From Actinomadura macra NBRC 14102 (GTDB lineage: Bacteria > Actinomycetota > Actinomycetes > Streptosporangiales > Streptosporangiaceae), in contig NZ_BCQT01000023.1 of NCBI RefSeq assembly GCF_001552215.1, positions 1-64,000 of the forward strand: 64,000 bases of DNA. Reading direction: 5' to 3'. Below are positions 31,508 to 39,630 of the stretch, piece by piece. How positions within the stretch are numbered: position 1 is the first letter of the stretch; each line of letters begins with the position of its first letter. Below the pieces are notes generated by a model, which ran no database searches, was not told where the DNA came from, and saw only the letters and a list, made by a program, of their open reading frames with translations. The position numbers were made by a program, and so were the translations under genes.

Positions 31508-32809
31508 TCAGGAGGACGGCGGCGGCTGGACACCCCGCTGCGTCCAGGCGGCGAGCCGGTCGAACGCGGCGATGAAGTCGGACTGCATCGGCCGGACCAG
31601 CGTGGGGAACGCGGCATTGAACCCATCCGTGTGGGTTCCGCCAGTCACCCGGTAGTAGCGGTGCAACGACCCCCGGCCGGACTTCCGCACCATCTCGGCG
31701 TAGACGTCCCCGGTCTTGCTGATCGGCGCGAGCACGTCGAGAGTGCCGTGCACGCTGATGAGCGGACGTGCGATCCGTCCCGTCAGAGACACCCGTTGCA
31801 CGGCGTCATGCACCGACCTGGGGCGAGACCCGTAGTCGTAGTCGGTATCGCATCCGGCACCGGTCCCCTCCGGACAGAACGGCGTGCCGCCTTCGGTCGC
31901 CCCGTCGTAGGACGGGTCGAGTTCCTCGCGGGTGATCCGTTGCAGGAAGTCCCACAAGGTCTTGTAGTGAGGGCCCCACAACGGTTCGGAACCGGCCGGG
32001 TACCCCGCCGCGAGCATCTCCTCATGGGCGCCCGCCTTACCGGCCACGTACCGGGGATAGGCGCGCAACGCCGGCGGCAAAGTGGTCAGCAGGTTCGGCC
32101 CCTTGGCTGTGAACAGGAGCGCGTTCCAGTCGACTCCGCCGGTGTAGAGCCCGGGGTAGCGTTCGAGCTGCCCCCGGACGATGTATCCCCCGGCGGACAG
32201 GCCCGCCGCGTAGGTGTAGCGCGGCGCGTGGCCGTACCGCTGTGCCGCGACCCTTTTGGCAGCAACTGTCAGTTGCGCTAGGCGCGTATGCCACTCCTGG
32301 ATCGCGTCCCCCGGCCGACGGCCGTCCTTGTAGGGGGCGGGACCGGTGTTTCCCTTGTCGGTCGCCGCGAAGGCGTATCCCCTGGCCAGGACATGGTCAC
32401 CGATGATGCGGTCGTTCGCGTACTGCTCGCGCACACCCGGCGGGGCACTGACGACGAGCCCACCGTTCCACTTCCGTGGAAGCCGGATGACGAACTGGGC
32501 ATCGTGGTTCCACCCATGAGTCGGGTTGGTGGCGGACGTGTCAGCGAAGTAGCCGTCGATCTGGATCCCTGGGACGCCCGACGGATTGACGGTCTTCGGA
32601 GCCTCCAACCCAGCCCAGTCGGTGGGATCGGTGTGGCCGCTAGGCACCGTCCCAGCCGTGGTCAGATCGTCCAAGCAGAACGCAACGGAGCGCTCCGCGC
32701 CCGGGACGCGCAGACTCCGCTCCCCACATCCCGTATCGGCCACGGCCGCGGCCGGGCTCAGAGTGGACGCGAGCAGAGCCGAGACAAGCACGGCGGATCG
32801 CAACGCCAT
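31508..32809 (-). CDS. Secreted alpha/beta hydrolase
   Basis: A 433-residue exported protein. ATG 32809 has AAGGAG six bases upstream and starts a signal peptide (MALRSAVLVSALLASTLSPA, cleaved after AVA or nearby). The nucleophile elbow is GLSAGGY, and an acid and histidine are likely at SVHGTLDVLAP and GGTHTDGF. Several cysteine pairs (CGERSLRVP..., CPEGTGAGC) suggest disulfides. Overall it recalls the tannase/feruloyl-esterase and 3-hydroxybutyrate-oligomer hydrolase families, and I cannot choose between them. An extracellular esterase role is inferred. Divergent from the sensor kinase. Confidence 0.75.
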   Translation of the reverse strand: MALRSAVLVSALLASTLSPAAAVADTGCGERSLRVPGAERSVAFCLDDLTTAGTVPSGHTDPTDWAGLEAPKTVNPSGVPGIQIDGYFADTSATNPTHGWNHDAQFVIRLPRKWNGGLVVSAPPGVREQYANDRIIGDHVLARGYAFAATDKGNTGPAPYKDGRRPGDAIQEWHTRLAQLTVAAKRVAAQRYGHAPRYTYAAGLSAGGYIVRGQLERYPGLYTGGVDWNALLFTAKGPNLLTTLPPALRAYPRYVAGKAGAHEEMLAAGYPAGSEPLWGPHYKTLWDFLQRITREELDPSYDGATEGGTPFCPEGTGAGCDTDYDYGSRPRSVHDAVQRVSLTGRIARPLISVHGTLDVLAPISKTGDVYAEMVRKSGRGSLHRYYRVTGGTHTDGFNAAFPTLVRPMQSDFIAAFDRLAAWTQRGVQPPPSS

Positions 32810-32971
32810 GGTGAACTCCTTCTGTAGGAACACCACGCAACGTAGGAAGCGCCGCCTATGGCGGATAAGTGGGAGATGGCCAGACCCGTGCCGGCCGATG
32901 GGCACATGACCATCCGCCACATTTATGCCAGCGCGTGGTCGGGGACGTCCTGGCAGTCGTAGCCTTCACCC

Positions 32972-34060
32972 ATGGTGATGACGCGCCCGGTGCCCTGGGT
33001 GTCACCCTTGCTCTGCCTGGCAGTGCTCCTTGGCGGCGTGTACTACGCCGTCATAGAGGCGGGCGCTTCACTGCGTACGGCGGGCTTCGCCGCGACCCTG
33101 CTGCTCCTGGTGGGACTGGACGTCCTCGACAGGCGCCTCCCACCGATCGTCCTGCTCGCGGCCCGGATCGCGCTCTACGTCGCGGTCAACGCACTCGACG
33201 TCTCCGGGGTCGCACGCGTGCTGTTCGTGCTCGTCCCCTTCACCGCGTACTTCGCCTTCGGCCGCCGAACCTCCATCGCCCTGGGCGCCGCCTGCGTCGC
33301 GTCCCTCATCACCGCGTTCACCCTCCGCGTCGAGGACTGGCAGACCCGCTCGGAGTACATCTCCGACGTCGTGATGTTCACCCTCGGTATCGTCCTGTCC
33401 ATCACCATGGCCGCCGTCGCCGTCCGCGAGCGCGAAGCCCGCATCCGGCTGGAGGGGACGATGCGCGACGTCGAGGCGCTGTCCGCCGCGCAGGAGCGCA
33501 ACCGCCTCGCCCGCGAGATCCACGACAGCCTCGGCCACCACCTCACCGCGATCGGCATCCAGTTGGAGAAGGCGGAAACGTTCGCCGAACTCGACCCCGC
33601 CTCCGCCCAGGACGCGCTCTCCAACGCCCGCTGGTCGGCCGACCGCGCCCTCACCGAGGTACGCCAGTCCGTGCGCGCGCTTGGACGGCGCCCCTTCCGC
33701 CTTACCGAAGCACTGAACGAGCTGATCGACCACCTGCACAACGACAGCCTCGCCATAAGCCTTGACGTGACCGGTGAGGAAAGGGGCCGTCCCTTGGCGC
33801 CCCTCACAGCCGTCTATCGCACCGCCCAGGAAGCACTGACGAACGCCTGCCGCCACTCGGACGCGACCCAGATCCGCCTCCACCTGTCCTACGAGGACAC
33901 TGGCGCGAGCCTGGTCGTCACCGACGACGGCCGCGGGTTCGACCTCCGCGAAGGGTTCGGCCTCCGCGGAATGCGCGAACGCATAGCCAATATCGGTGGC
34001 CGCCTGGAACTCGCCAGCGCACCCGGCCAGACCACCGTCTCGGTCACGGTGCCTTGGTGA
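32972..34060 (+). CDS. NarL-type sensor histidine kinase
   Basis: A 362-residue membrane kinase. Residues 10-150 hold about five hydrophobic spans without a large outer domain, so it probably senses a membrane or membrane-soluble cue. The HisKA_3 box is LAREIHDSLGHHLTAIGIQL with H184 as the phosphorylated residue. The ATPase part has EALTNACRHSDATQ (N box), DDGRGFD and GFGLRGMRERI (G boxes). ATG 32972 is used; little space separates it from an apparent start of transcription. It overlaps the response regulator gene (GTGA). Confidence 0.93.
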   Translation: MVMTRPVPWVSPLLCLAVLLGGVYYAVIEAGASLRTAGFAATLLLLVGLDVLDRRLPPIVLLAARIALYVAVNALDVSGVARVLFVLVPFTAYFAFGRRTSIALGAACVASLITAFTLRVEDWQTRSEYISDVVMFTLGIVLSITMAAVAVREREARIRLEGTMRDVEALSAAQERNRLAREIHDSLGHHLTAIGIQLEKAETFAELDPASAQDALSNARWSADRALTEVRQSVRALGRRPFRLTEALNELIDHLHNDSLAISLDVTGEERGRPLAPLTAVYRTAQEALTNACRHSDATQIRLHLSYEDTGASLVVTDDGRGFDLREGFGLRGMRERIANIGGRLELASAPGQTTVSVTVPW

Positions 34061-34677
34061 ATCCCGTCCGCGTCTTGGTCGTCGACGATCAGGAACTCGT
34101 CCGTGAGGGCATCGCGTCCCTCCTCAGCGTCCAGCCCGGGATCGAGGTCATCGGCACCGCCGCCGACGGCGCGGAGGCCGTCGCCGCCCTGTCCGCCGAG
34201 GTGCCGGCCGACGTCGTCCTGATGGACGTGCGCATGCCCGGCATGAACGGCGTCGCCGCCACCGCCGAGATCCGCCGTCGCGCCCCGTCCTGCAAGGTCG
34301 TGATGCTCACCACCTTCGACGACGACGAGTACGTCGTCCAGGCGCTGCGCGCGGGCGCGACCGGCTACCTGCTCAAGAACCTCCCCGCCGCCGAACTCGC
34401 CGCGGCCGTCCGCCTGGCCTGCTCCGGCGTCGCGCAACTGGACTCCACGATCACGCGCCGGCTCGCCACCGCGCTCCCCGATCCCGCCGCGCTCACCCCC
34501 CGCGAGACCGACGTCCTGCGGCTCATCGCCGCCGGTGCGACCAACAAGGAGATCGCCACCCGCCTCTACCTCAGCGAAGGGACCGTCAAGAACCACATCT
34601 CACGCATCCTGCAACGCCTGAACCTCCGCGACCGAACCCAAGCCGCCCTCTACGCACGAGACCAGGGGCTCCTCTAG
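34057..34677 (+). CDS. NarL/LuxR-type response regulator
   Basis: A 206-residue protein. The receiver domain has D10, D11 and the phospho-acceptor D57 (VLMDVRMPG), followed by a conserved Thr (MLTTFDDDE) and Lys (LLKNLP). The LuxR helix-turn-helix lies at about 145-200 (LTPRETDVLRLIAAGATNKE, RLYLSEGTVKNHISRI). The start GTG 34057 overlaps the kinase stop; TTG 34054 is less likely. It is the partner of the upstream kinase. Targets are not evident nearby; the divergent hydrolase is one candidate. Confidence 0.94.
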   Translation: MNPVRVLVVDDQELVREGIASLLSVQPGIEVIGTAADGAEAVAALSAEVPADVVLMDVRMPGMNGVAATAEIRRRAPSCKVVMLTTFDDDEYVVQALRAGATGYLLKNLPAAELAAAVRLACSGVAQLDSTITRRLATALPDPAALTPRETDVLRLIAAGATNKEIATRLYLSEGTVKNHISRILQRLNLRDRTQAALYARDQGLL

Positions 34678-34773
34678 CTCCCCTGCCGACACCCCGCACC
34701 CATCGAACGTTCTCTTTCGTGTGCCCGAAAACCATCGTCAGCATCTCTCAAAAGGAGACATGATGGAAAAGCA

Positions 34774-35130
34774 GTGAAGGCAAGCCAGACCCACCGCCGG
34801 ATCGCCTTCGACACGGCGGGATATATCGCCGAGTACGCCGCTGCCGCTGTCAAGAAGAGGATTCCGGGCAGCGAGAAGCTGACCGACGCCCAGCGCGAGC
34901 AACTTTTGACTCTGCTGGCGGAGTTCGGCCAACTGAACAAGACAGACCACACCTACACGGGCTCCGTCCGCGCAGGTCTAGCGAAACCCCTCAGCGTCAC
35001 CCAGATGGCCGAGAAGGTCGATCCGCTGCGCCTCACCGACCTCTTGCAGGGCGAATTCTGGGACGGGCCGTCGGCGAACTGGCCGCCCGCGGGGTGTGGG
35101 CCATCGGCGTCGACCTGGACCCCGCCATGA
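34774..35130 (+). CDS. Hypothetical protein, probably 3'-disrupted
   Basis: The ORF starts GTG 34774, overlapping the stop of a five-codon mini-ORF (ATGATGGAAAAGCAGTGA, 34760-34777) that carries the AGGAG ribosome site. The first 90 residues look like a helical protein (AFDTAGYIAEYAAAAVKKRI, DAQREQLLTLLAEFGQLNK). From about residue 95 (base 35058) the frame runs out of phase through a methyltransferase fragment, so the end is probably not native. I recognise no family. The mini-ORF could be the true start, displaced by a frameshift. Confidence 0.4.
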   Translation: MKASQTHRRIAFDTAGYIAEYAAAAVKKRIPGSEKLTDAQREQLLTLLAEFGQLNKTDHTYTGSVRAGLAKPLSVTQMAEKVDPLRLTDLLQGEFWDGPSANWPPAGCGPSASTWTPP

Positions 35131-35393
35131 TCGAGGTCGCCGCCGAGCGCTGGCCCACGGGCGAGTTCCACGTCGCCGACGCCACCGCGCTGCCCCTCGA
35201 CGACGGCTCGGTCACCGGCTACCGCGCCGACAAGATCCTGCACGCCCTCCCCGAACCCGAACGAGCAGTCACCGAGGCTCGCCGCGTCCTCGCCAAGAAC
35301 GGCCGCGCGGCGCCACCGGAACCCGCGCCGATTGAGGACGCCCGCGGCCACGGCTCGCCGTCGCCCTGGTGGACGCCAACGAAACCCGAGTAA
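35058..35393 (+). pseudogene. 5'-truncated SAM-dependent methyltransferase fragment
   Basis: The frame from 35061 reads GRAVGELAARGVWAIGVDLD, then AMIEVAAERWPTGEFHVADA and LPLDDGSVTGYRADKILHAL, the class I methyltransferase pattern from just after the glycine loop through motifs II-III. The preceding glycine-rich motif I is missing, and the frame joins an unrelated ORF out of phase. It ends TAA 35391-35393 after a short, non-conserved tail. A remnant left by deletion is the best reading. Confidence 0.7.
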
Positions 35394-35655
35394 GCCGCCA
35401 AACCGCGCGCCAAATCCTCGACCTGTCGTCCAACTCCACTAGCGACCGCACAACCCAGCGAGCGCGCGTCGTCCTCACGAAGCTTGACCCGTACCGAGAC
35501 ATCTTCGAGTACGCGAGGCCCTCGCCCCGCGTGCCGCCTGACGAGGCAGGGTCGGCTCTACACCGACCGAGCCACACCATCGCTTTTTCGGGCGATGAGG
35601 TCTGCCGACGTTCGATGTCTGCTTCACAGCCGCCTACTCGGAGGCGAACTCCAGG

Positions 35656-35865
35656 TCAGCCGAATGGCCCGTTCTTCAATCGATCTCGTATGTAGGTGAC
35701 GACATGTTTCTCGCAGGCCCCCATGTTCGAGCCCGCCCGGTCAGTCACCGTGAACTCGGGCTTCTCCTTGCAGGAATCACCACCCCACGCGCACCGACCT
35801 TGGGCGCTCTTGGTGCCCGGGGTGAAGTCACCCAATTCCCAGAGCTTGATCTCTAACGACGCCAT
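35656..35865 (-). CDS. Small Cys-containing hypothetical protein
   Basis: A 69-residue protein starting ATG 35865, with GGAGG six bases upstream (GTG 35868 is closer and less likely). It reads smoothly as protein: ASLEIKLWELGDFTPGTKSA, CAWGGDSCKEKPEFTVTD, then NMGACEKHVVTYIRDRL. The arrangement C-x6-C ... C-x2-H might hold a metal ion. No family was recognised. It lies in the decayed region but itself shows no stop or frameshift. Confidence 0.6.
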   Translation of the reverse strand: MASLEIKLWELGDFTPGTKSAQGRCAWGGDSCKEKPEFTVTDRAGSNMGACEKHVVTYIRDRLKNGPFG

Positions 35866-35989
35866 CACGTGCCTCCGTCCCTCGGCACCGCCAGCCTATT
35901 GTCCGTGAGATGCGCCGTCTCCGATGCCGATACAACAGCGTGCTAACACCGACGCCAGGTGAAACCGATGGACGTTCGCTCGGCGAGGC

Positions 35990-36046
35990 GCTCGCCTTCT
36001 CCGCCGGGCTTTCACCCGACCCGAACTACTTCTCCTCTGCATCCAT
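35990..36046 (-). pseudogene. vapB-like antitoxin 5' remnant with internal stop
   Basis: The minus strand from ATG 36046 reads MDAEEK-stop-FGSGESPAEKASAS. This aligns residue for residue with the start of the intact antitoxin at 38861 (MAAEEKEFGLGEGPAVKASV), with a TAG in place of the seventh codon. Similarity fades after about 20 codons. It is a decayed copy. Confidence 0.75.
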
Positions 36047-36115
36047 GCCCCGGTGCTTGCCGCTCGGCAGGGCTACGCAAACCGGGCGACTGAGTCTCGT
36101 ACCGCCCGGTCTGGC

Positions 36116-36292
36116 TCAGCGGAGGACCTGATGAGCCGAAACGATGAACTCGGCATACCCTGCGTCGTTGACCGAACGGTGGTCGATGGCCACTCGGACC
36201 CGGTCCCCGGGGAGATCGCGCTCAAGGAGGACCGCGTCCAAGTACACCGGGACCGGGAACTCGACATCAGGGCCTGGCTCGTCATCGGATAA
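36116..36292 (-). pseudogene. Possible gene remnant without a start codon
   Basis: One minus-strand frame, closing at TGA 36118-36116, reads DDEPGPDVEFPVPVYLDAVL and then LERDLPGDRVRVAIDHRSVN, with strong GC3 bias. It has no ATG before an upstream stop; GTG in PVYLDAV is the only start. It reads like the 3' half of a small gene. Family unknown. Confidence 0.35.
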
Positions 36293-36304
36293 CGATGTCG
36301 GACC

Positions 36305-36366
36305 TCATTCCGAGGGGGTTACGCCGACGGAACAGGACAGGCCCGTACGCCGAGGTCAGGGCCAGC
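36305..36366 (-). pseudogene. Degenerate copy of the msrA 3' end (copy A)
   Basis: The bases around ACGCCGACGGAACAGGACAG (plus strand) align with the last 20 codons of the real msrA at 38915-38970, at roughly two thirds identity by eye. It sits directly downstream of the broken vapC, just as copy B sits downstream of the intact vapC. Confidence 0.5.
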
Positions 36367-36370
36367 CGAA

Positions 36371-36766
36371 TCATATGGCAACTACCTTGACGGACTTCCC
36401 CCAAAGGGTCGTCATGTCATCCTCATCGGAGGTCACGAGGACGACGGGCTTCGGAGCCTGGAGCGCCGTGGAAGCGACGACCGCGTCGATCGCGTACCTG
36501 TGCCCGTGCAGCCGGCGAGCGCGAAGAAGGTCGATGGCGGCCATACCGATTTCTTCGGTGAGCGGTTCGATGCGGAGTCTGGACAGATACCAGCGAAGCC
36601 TATCCGGCTCGGTCCGGACGTCCTGGGCTTCGATCGGGGTGAGCGCACTGATCATCACGCGGAAGTCGTTGTCCTGAGCTTCGCGGACCAGAGCCGTGAC
36701 GCGTTGGTCAGCCCGGCACCACTTGGCCAGACCTTCGCAGTCAAGGACGAGCGCGCCCGCCAGTCG
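36371..36766 (-). pseudogene. N-terminally truncated PIN-domain (VapC) toxin
   Basis: The frame from 36766 down matches the intact VapC at 38158-38574 almost throughout (LVLDCEGLAKWCRADQRVTA, then ALTPIEAQDVRTEPDRLRWY), with about 16 differences in 125 residues. An in-frame TAG lies just before the homology and no start codon precedes the GTG-ATG at 36661-36656, so the first third cannot be made normally. The catalytic Asp of LVLDCEG would be lost from any product. No antitoxin gene stands upstream of it. It is best read as a dead paralogue. Confidence 0.8.
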
Positions 36767-37228
36767 CTACAAGGACGGGGGGCTCGCGCCGGGCAACCTC
36801 CCCGCCCGAAGGGGCGCCGGGGGGACGACCCTTGGACGGGGCTCGCACGCTCGTCCCGGTTGCAGCCCCGAGCGTGTGAGCTTTGGTACGGGCCCCGGGA
36901 GGGTGCGGTCACCGCGACGCATCCCCGCCCGGGGCCCGCCTGCCCGCCCGGAAGGGACCCACCACTTCGGCACGGGCGCTTTGACGCGGGCCGCGGGGGG
37001 AGGGGCAACACCCCGGGGCCCGCCGCTCACGCGCGAACGTCTCGACTCGTTCGGCGTGAGCCGTCTGGGCGGGCCCCGAGAAGAGAGCCACCCCGGCCGC
37101 TCCGGGGCCCGCCGCCCGCACCGAACGGCCCGGAACAGGACCGACGATGTGCGGGCTTCTGTCCGCGTGGTGAGTACGCCGAGCTAGGGCGGCTCTGTCA
37201 CGCGGAGTCACGCGGACGACTTGGGGGG
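36767..37228. other. Extremely GC-rich non-coding stretch with GGGCCCG motifs
   Basis: No frame here carries a convincing protein. The stretch is dominated by CGGGGCCCG-type words (about 36890, 36925, 37014, 37068 and 37103) and holds a long inverted repeat (37014-37078) and a smaller hairpin CCCCGG-CCGCT-CCGGGG (37091-37107). Confidence 0.6.
37014..37078. repeat. Long structured inverted repeat, possible RNA element
   Basis: An outer 11-bp stem CGGGGCCCGCC/GGCGGGCCCCG (37014-37024 with 37068-37078) is stacked on an inner 8-bp stem GCTCACGC/GCGTGAGC (37025-37032 with 37054-37061), then CGAA/TTCG, around a 12-base loop. One 6-base bulge (37062-37067) interrupts it. This is far longer than the terminators elsewhere in the window and has no gene immediately before it on either strand. 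Confidence 0.6.
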
Positions 37229-37429
37229 CTACCCGTCCGGCCCGCCCGGCCCATCCTGGATGAGCGCGCGGGCCGCCCGGACGAAGTCCGAATGCCACGC
37301 ATCGCCAGTCCCGTGCACCTGGTAGGCGAGTTGGTGAGCCTCGTCCCGGATCTGGGTGACCGTTCCCGGGAGGTATCCGGCCTCCTCCAGCAGGGACCGC
37401 ACGTGCCCAGAGACCTCGTTGAGGGCCAC
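37229..37429 (-). CDS. Small hypothetical protein
   Basis: A 66-residue ORF, GTG 37429 to TAG. It reads as a soluble helical protein (VSGHVRSLLEEAGYLPGTVT, then GTGDAWHSDFVRAARALIQD). There is no clear ribosome site and no family I recognise. It runs against a truncated DUF5753 gene starting 24 bases away. Compositional bias supports coding, but the neighbourhood is decayed. Confidence 0.4.
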   Translation of the reverse strand: MALNEVSGHVRSLLEEAGYLPGTVTQIRDEAHQLAYQVHGTGDAWHSDFVRAARALIQDGPGGPDG

Positions 37430-37452
37430 ACCGAACGCTTCTGACGCAGGCG

Positions 37453-37734
37453 GTGCTCCCGAACGTCACACTTCGCTTGGTCCCGCTCGACGCAGGCCCC
37501 CATCCTGGACTTGTAGGCAGCTTCTACCTGTCCAGCACGCCAGAGAGAGAAGTCGGGTATGTCGAGACTCCCGCGCGTGGGAGACTTGTGACCGAAACCG
37601 ACGACCTACGCAGACTCACAGTCGCGTTTGATCGCGCCAGCGGGCACGCACTCTCGGCAGAAGCGACCCGCGAGAGACTCCAAGAGATGATCGAGGAACA
37701 CAACAGTGATCCAGTGGAGGAAGTCCAGCCGTAG
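37453..37734 (+). pseudogene. C-terminal fragment of a DUF5753 (Scr1-type) regulator
   Basis: The 93-residue frame reads LPNVTLRLVPLDAGPHPGLV, GSFYLSSTPEREVGYVETPA and then the LTVAFDRASGHALSAEATRE end, which is the closing third of the DUF5753 domain of actinobacterial XRE regulators. The helix-turn-helix and most of DUF5753, some 190 residues, are missing upstream. It overlaps the start of a DUF397 gene by 29 bases, the usual pairing. The regulator is therefore dead while its partner gene is intact. Confidence 0.8.
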
Positions 37735-37897
37735 CGCCGACTCCGGGCAGACAGACTGTGTCGAGTTGGCACGCCTGACTCTCGCGATTGGCGTGCGGGA
37801 CAGCAAAGACCCCCACGGCCCCGCGCTCGCGCTGCCCCCGGAGCCGTTCCGGGCACTCGTCCGCGACGTCAAGGCCGGTAACCACGACATGCCCTAA
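37706..37897 (+). CDS. DUF397 domain protein
   Basis: A 63-residue protein that is a single DUF397 domain: WRKSSRSADSGQTDCVELAR and IGVRDSKDPHGPALALPPEP. In streptomycetes DUF397 proteins are encoded beside DUF5753/XRE regulators and behave as the partner in a toxin-antitoxin-like or developmental switch (Scr1/Scr2 type). GTG 37706 is the only sensible start and lies in the fragment of its regulator. With that regulator truncated, the copy is an orphan here. Confidence 0.88.
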   Translation: MIQWRKSSRSADSGQTDCVELARLTLAIGVRDSKDPHGPALALPPEPFRALVRDVKAGNHDMP

Positions 37898-37912
37898 CCG
37901 GCGGACGGCGCT

Positions 37913-37941
37913 AGCCCCGATCACCTCGTGTGGTCGGGGCT
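37913..37941 (+). terminator. Hairpin after the DUF397 gene
   Basis: AGCCCCGATCAC pairs with GTGGTCGGGGCT (one G-T pair) around a short loop and is followed by TTCGTG. It starts 16 bases after the stop codon. Confidence 0.8.
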
Positions 37942-38022
37942 TCGTGCTGTCTGGCTAGGAGGTTCCTTCCAGTTGAGCGTGCGCGCGGGTAGCCCGGCTA
38001 CGCCCAGCCGTTCTGCCAGGTC

Positions 38023-38140
38023 AGCCCTACTCCGCCCTGGCGACGCCCACGGGGCAGCTCAGGCCAGTGCCGCCGATGCCGCAAATCCGTTCGGGACCTT
38101 GTGGAGGTACTGCTGGTGGCAGCCGTCAGCGCACATGAGT
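38023..38140 (-). pseudogene. Degenerate copy of the msrA 3' end (copy B)
   Basis: CGACGCCCACGGGGCAGCTC (38041-38060, plus strand) and on through GAGGTACTGCTGGTGG (38104-38119) aligns with 38921-39006 of the real msrA with roughly three quarters identity by eye, including small gaps. It encodes no complete protein and lies just downstream of vapC. Confidence 0.75.
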
Positions 38141-38157
38141 CGCGGCTGGGGGTCGGG

Positions 38158-38574
38158 TTATACGGCTACGACCTTGATGCTCTTTCCGCAGAGGGTCGTC
38201 ATGTCGTCCTCGTCGGAGGTCAACAGTACGACGGGTTTGGGAGCCTGGAGCGCAGTCGAAGCGACGACCGCGTCGATCGCGTATTTGTGCCCGTGAAGGC
38301 GGTGAGCGCGAAGGAGGTCGACGGCTGCCAGGCTGATCTCTTCGGTGACCGGTTCGATGCGGAGCCTGGACAGGTACCAACGGAGCCTGTCCGACTTGGT
38401 CCGGACGTCCTGGGCTTCGATCGGAGTGAGCGCACTGGTCACCACGCGGAAGTCGTTGTCCTGGGCTTCGCGGACCAGAGCGGTGACGCGTTGATCGGCC
38501 CCGCACCACTTGACCAGACCCTCGCAGTCGAGGACGAGCGTTCCCGCACTCAGCCTGCTTCGTGTCCGGCCCAC
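38158..38574 (-). CDS. vapC: PIN-domain ribonuclease toxin (VapC type)
   Basis: A 138-residue PIN domain. Acidic metal ligands are seen in LVLDCEG, TPIEAQDV, YAIDAVVA and TSDEDDM, in the order expected for the four-residue PIN site. VapC toxins cleave tRNA or rRNA and stop translation. GTG 38574 overlaps the antitoxin stop by 25 bases, so the pair is coupled. A truncated near-copy lies 1.4 kb downstream. Confidence 0.87.
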   Translation of the reverse strand: MGRTRSRLSAGTLVLDCEGLVKWCGADQRVTALVREAQDNDFRVVTSALTPIEAQDVRTKSDRLRWYLSRLRIEPVTEEISLAAVDLLRAHRLHGHKYAIDAVVASTALQAPKPVVLLTSDEDDMTTLCGKSIKVVAV

Positions 38575-38861
38575 TCGGCGCCCTCCTGCAACTCGGGTGC
38601 CGCCTTGACCGCACGGAAGAGATCTGCGGCCTCGTCGCGAAGCGCCAGCGGGATCGGCCCCGAGGCGTTCTCATTGGCCTGTATTGCCTCTTCGAGCAGG
38701 TCCCGCTCTATCTGACGCTCAACGGCGGCGTCGACGTAGGCGGAGAAGCCGCGGGTTCCCACCCGTTCGCGGACAGCACGGATGTTTCCTGCTCTCAATG
38801 AGACGCTTGCCTTCACCGCCGGGCCTTCACCCAGCCCGAACTCCTTCTCCTCCGCAGCCAT
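38550..38861 (-). CDS. vapB: VapB-like antitoxin
   Basis: A 103-residue partner encoded directly before vapC. VKASVSLRAGNIRAVRERVG followed by FSAYVDAAVERQIERDLLEE suggests a short DNA-binding ribbon-helix-helix-like part, and the acidic C-terminus (ADLFRAVKAAPELQEGAEW) would wrap the toxin. ATG 38861 is preceded by an inverted repeat that may be its operator. Assignment rests on size, order and overlap more than on a strong motif. Confidence 0.78.
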   Translation of the reverse strand: MAAEEKEFGLGEGPAVKASVSLRAGNIRAVRERVGTRGFSAYVDAAVERQIERDLLEEAIQANENASGPIPLALRDEAADLFRAVKAAPELQEGAEWAGHEAG

Positions 38862-38869
38862 GCCCGCAG

Positions 38870-38890
38870 TTTACTACCTCAAGTAGCAAA
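38870..38890. promoter_or_regulatory. AT-rich inverted repeat before vapBC
   Basis: TTTACTACCTCAAGTAGCAA contains CTAC-CTCAA-GTAG, about 10 bases before the vapB ATG. It stands out from the GC-rich surroundings and is placed where a VapBC complex would bind to repress its operon. Confidence 0.4.
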
Positions 38891-38906
38891 ACTTCAGTCG
38901 TTGTCG

Positions 38907-39563
<657 letters not shown>

Positions 39564-39630
39564 GGATTCAGGTTAGCTCGCTAGCGGCGTCATGAGTGTG
39601 AATGATTTTGGGTGATTACAGCCTGCTAGG

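Noticed and set aside
36371..38906. Decayed region as an insertion sequence or prophage
   Set aside because: No transposase, integrase or terminal inverted repeats were found; only fragments and toxin-antitoxin genes are visible.
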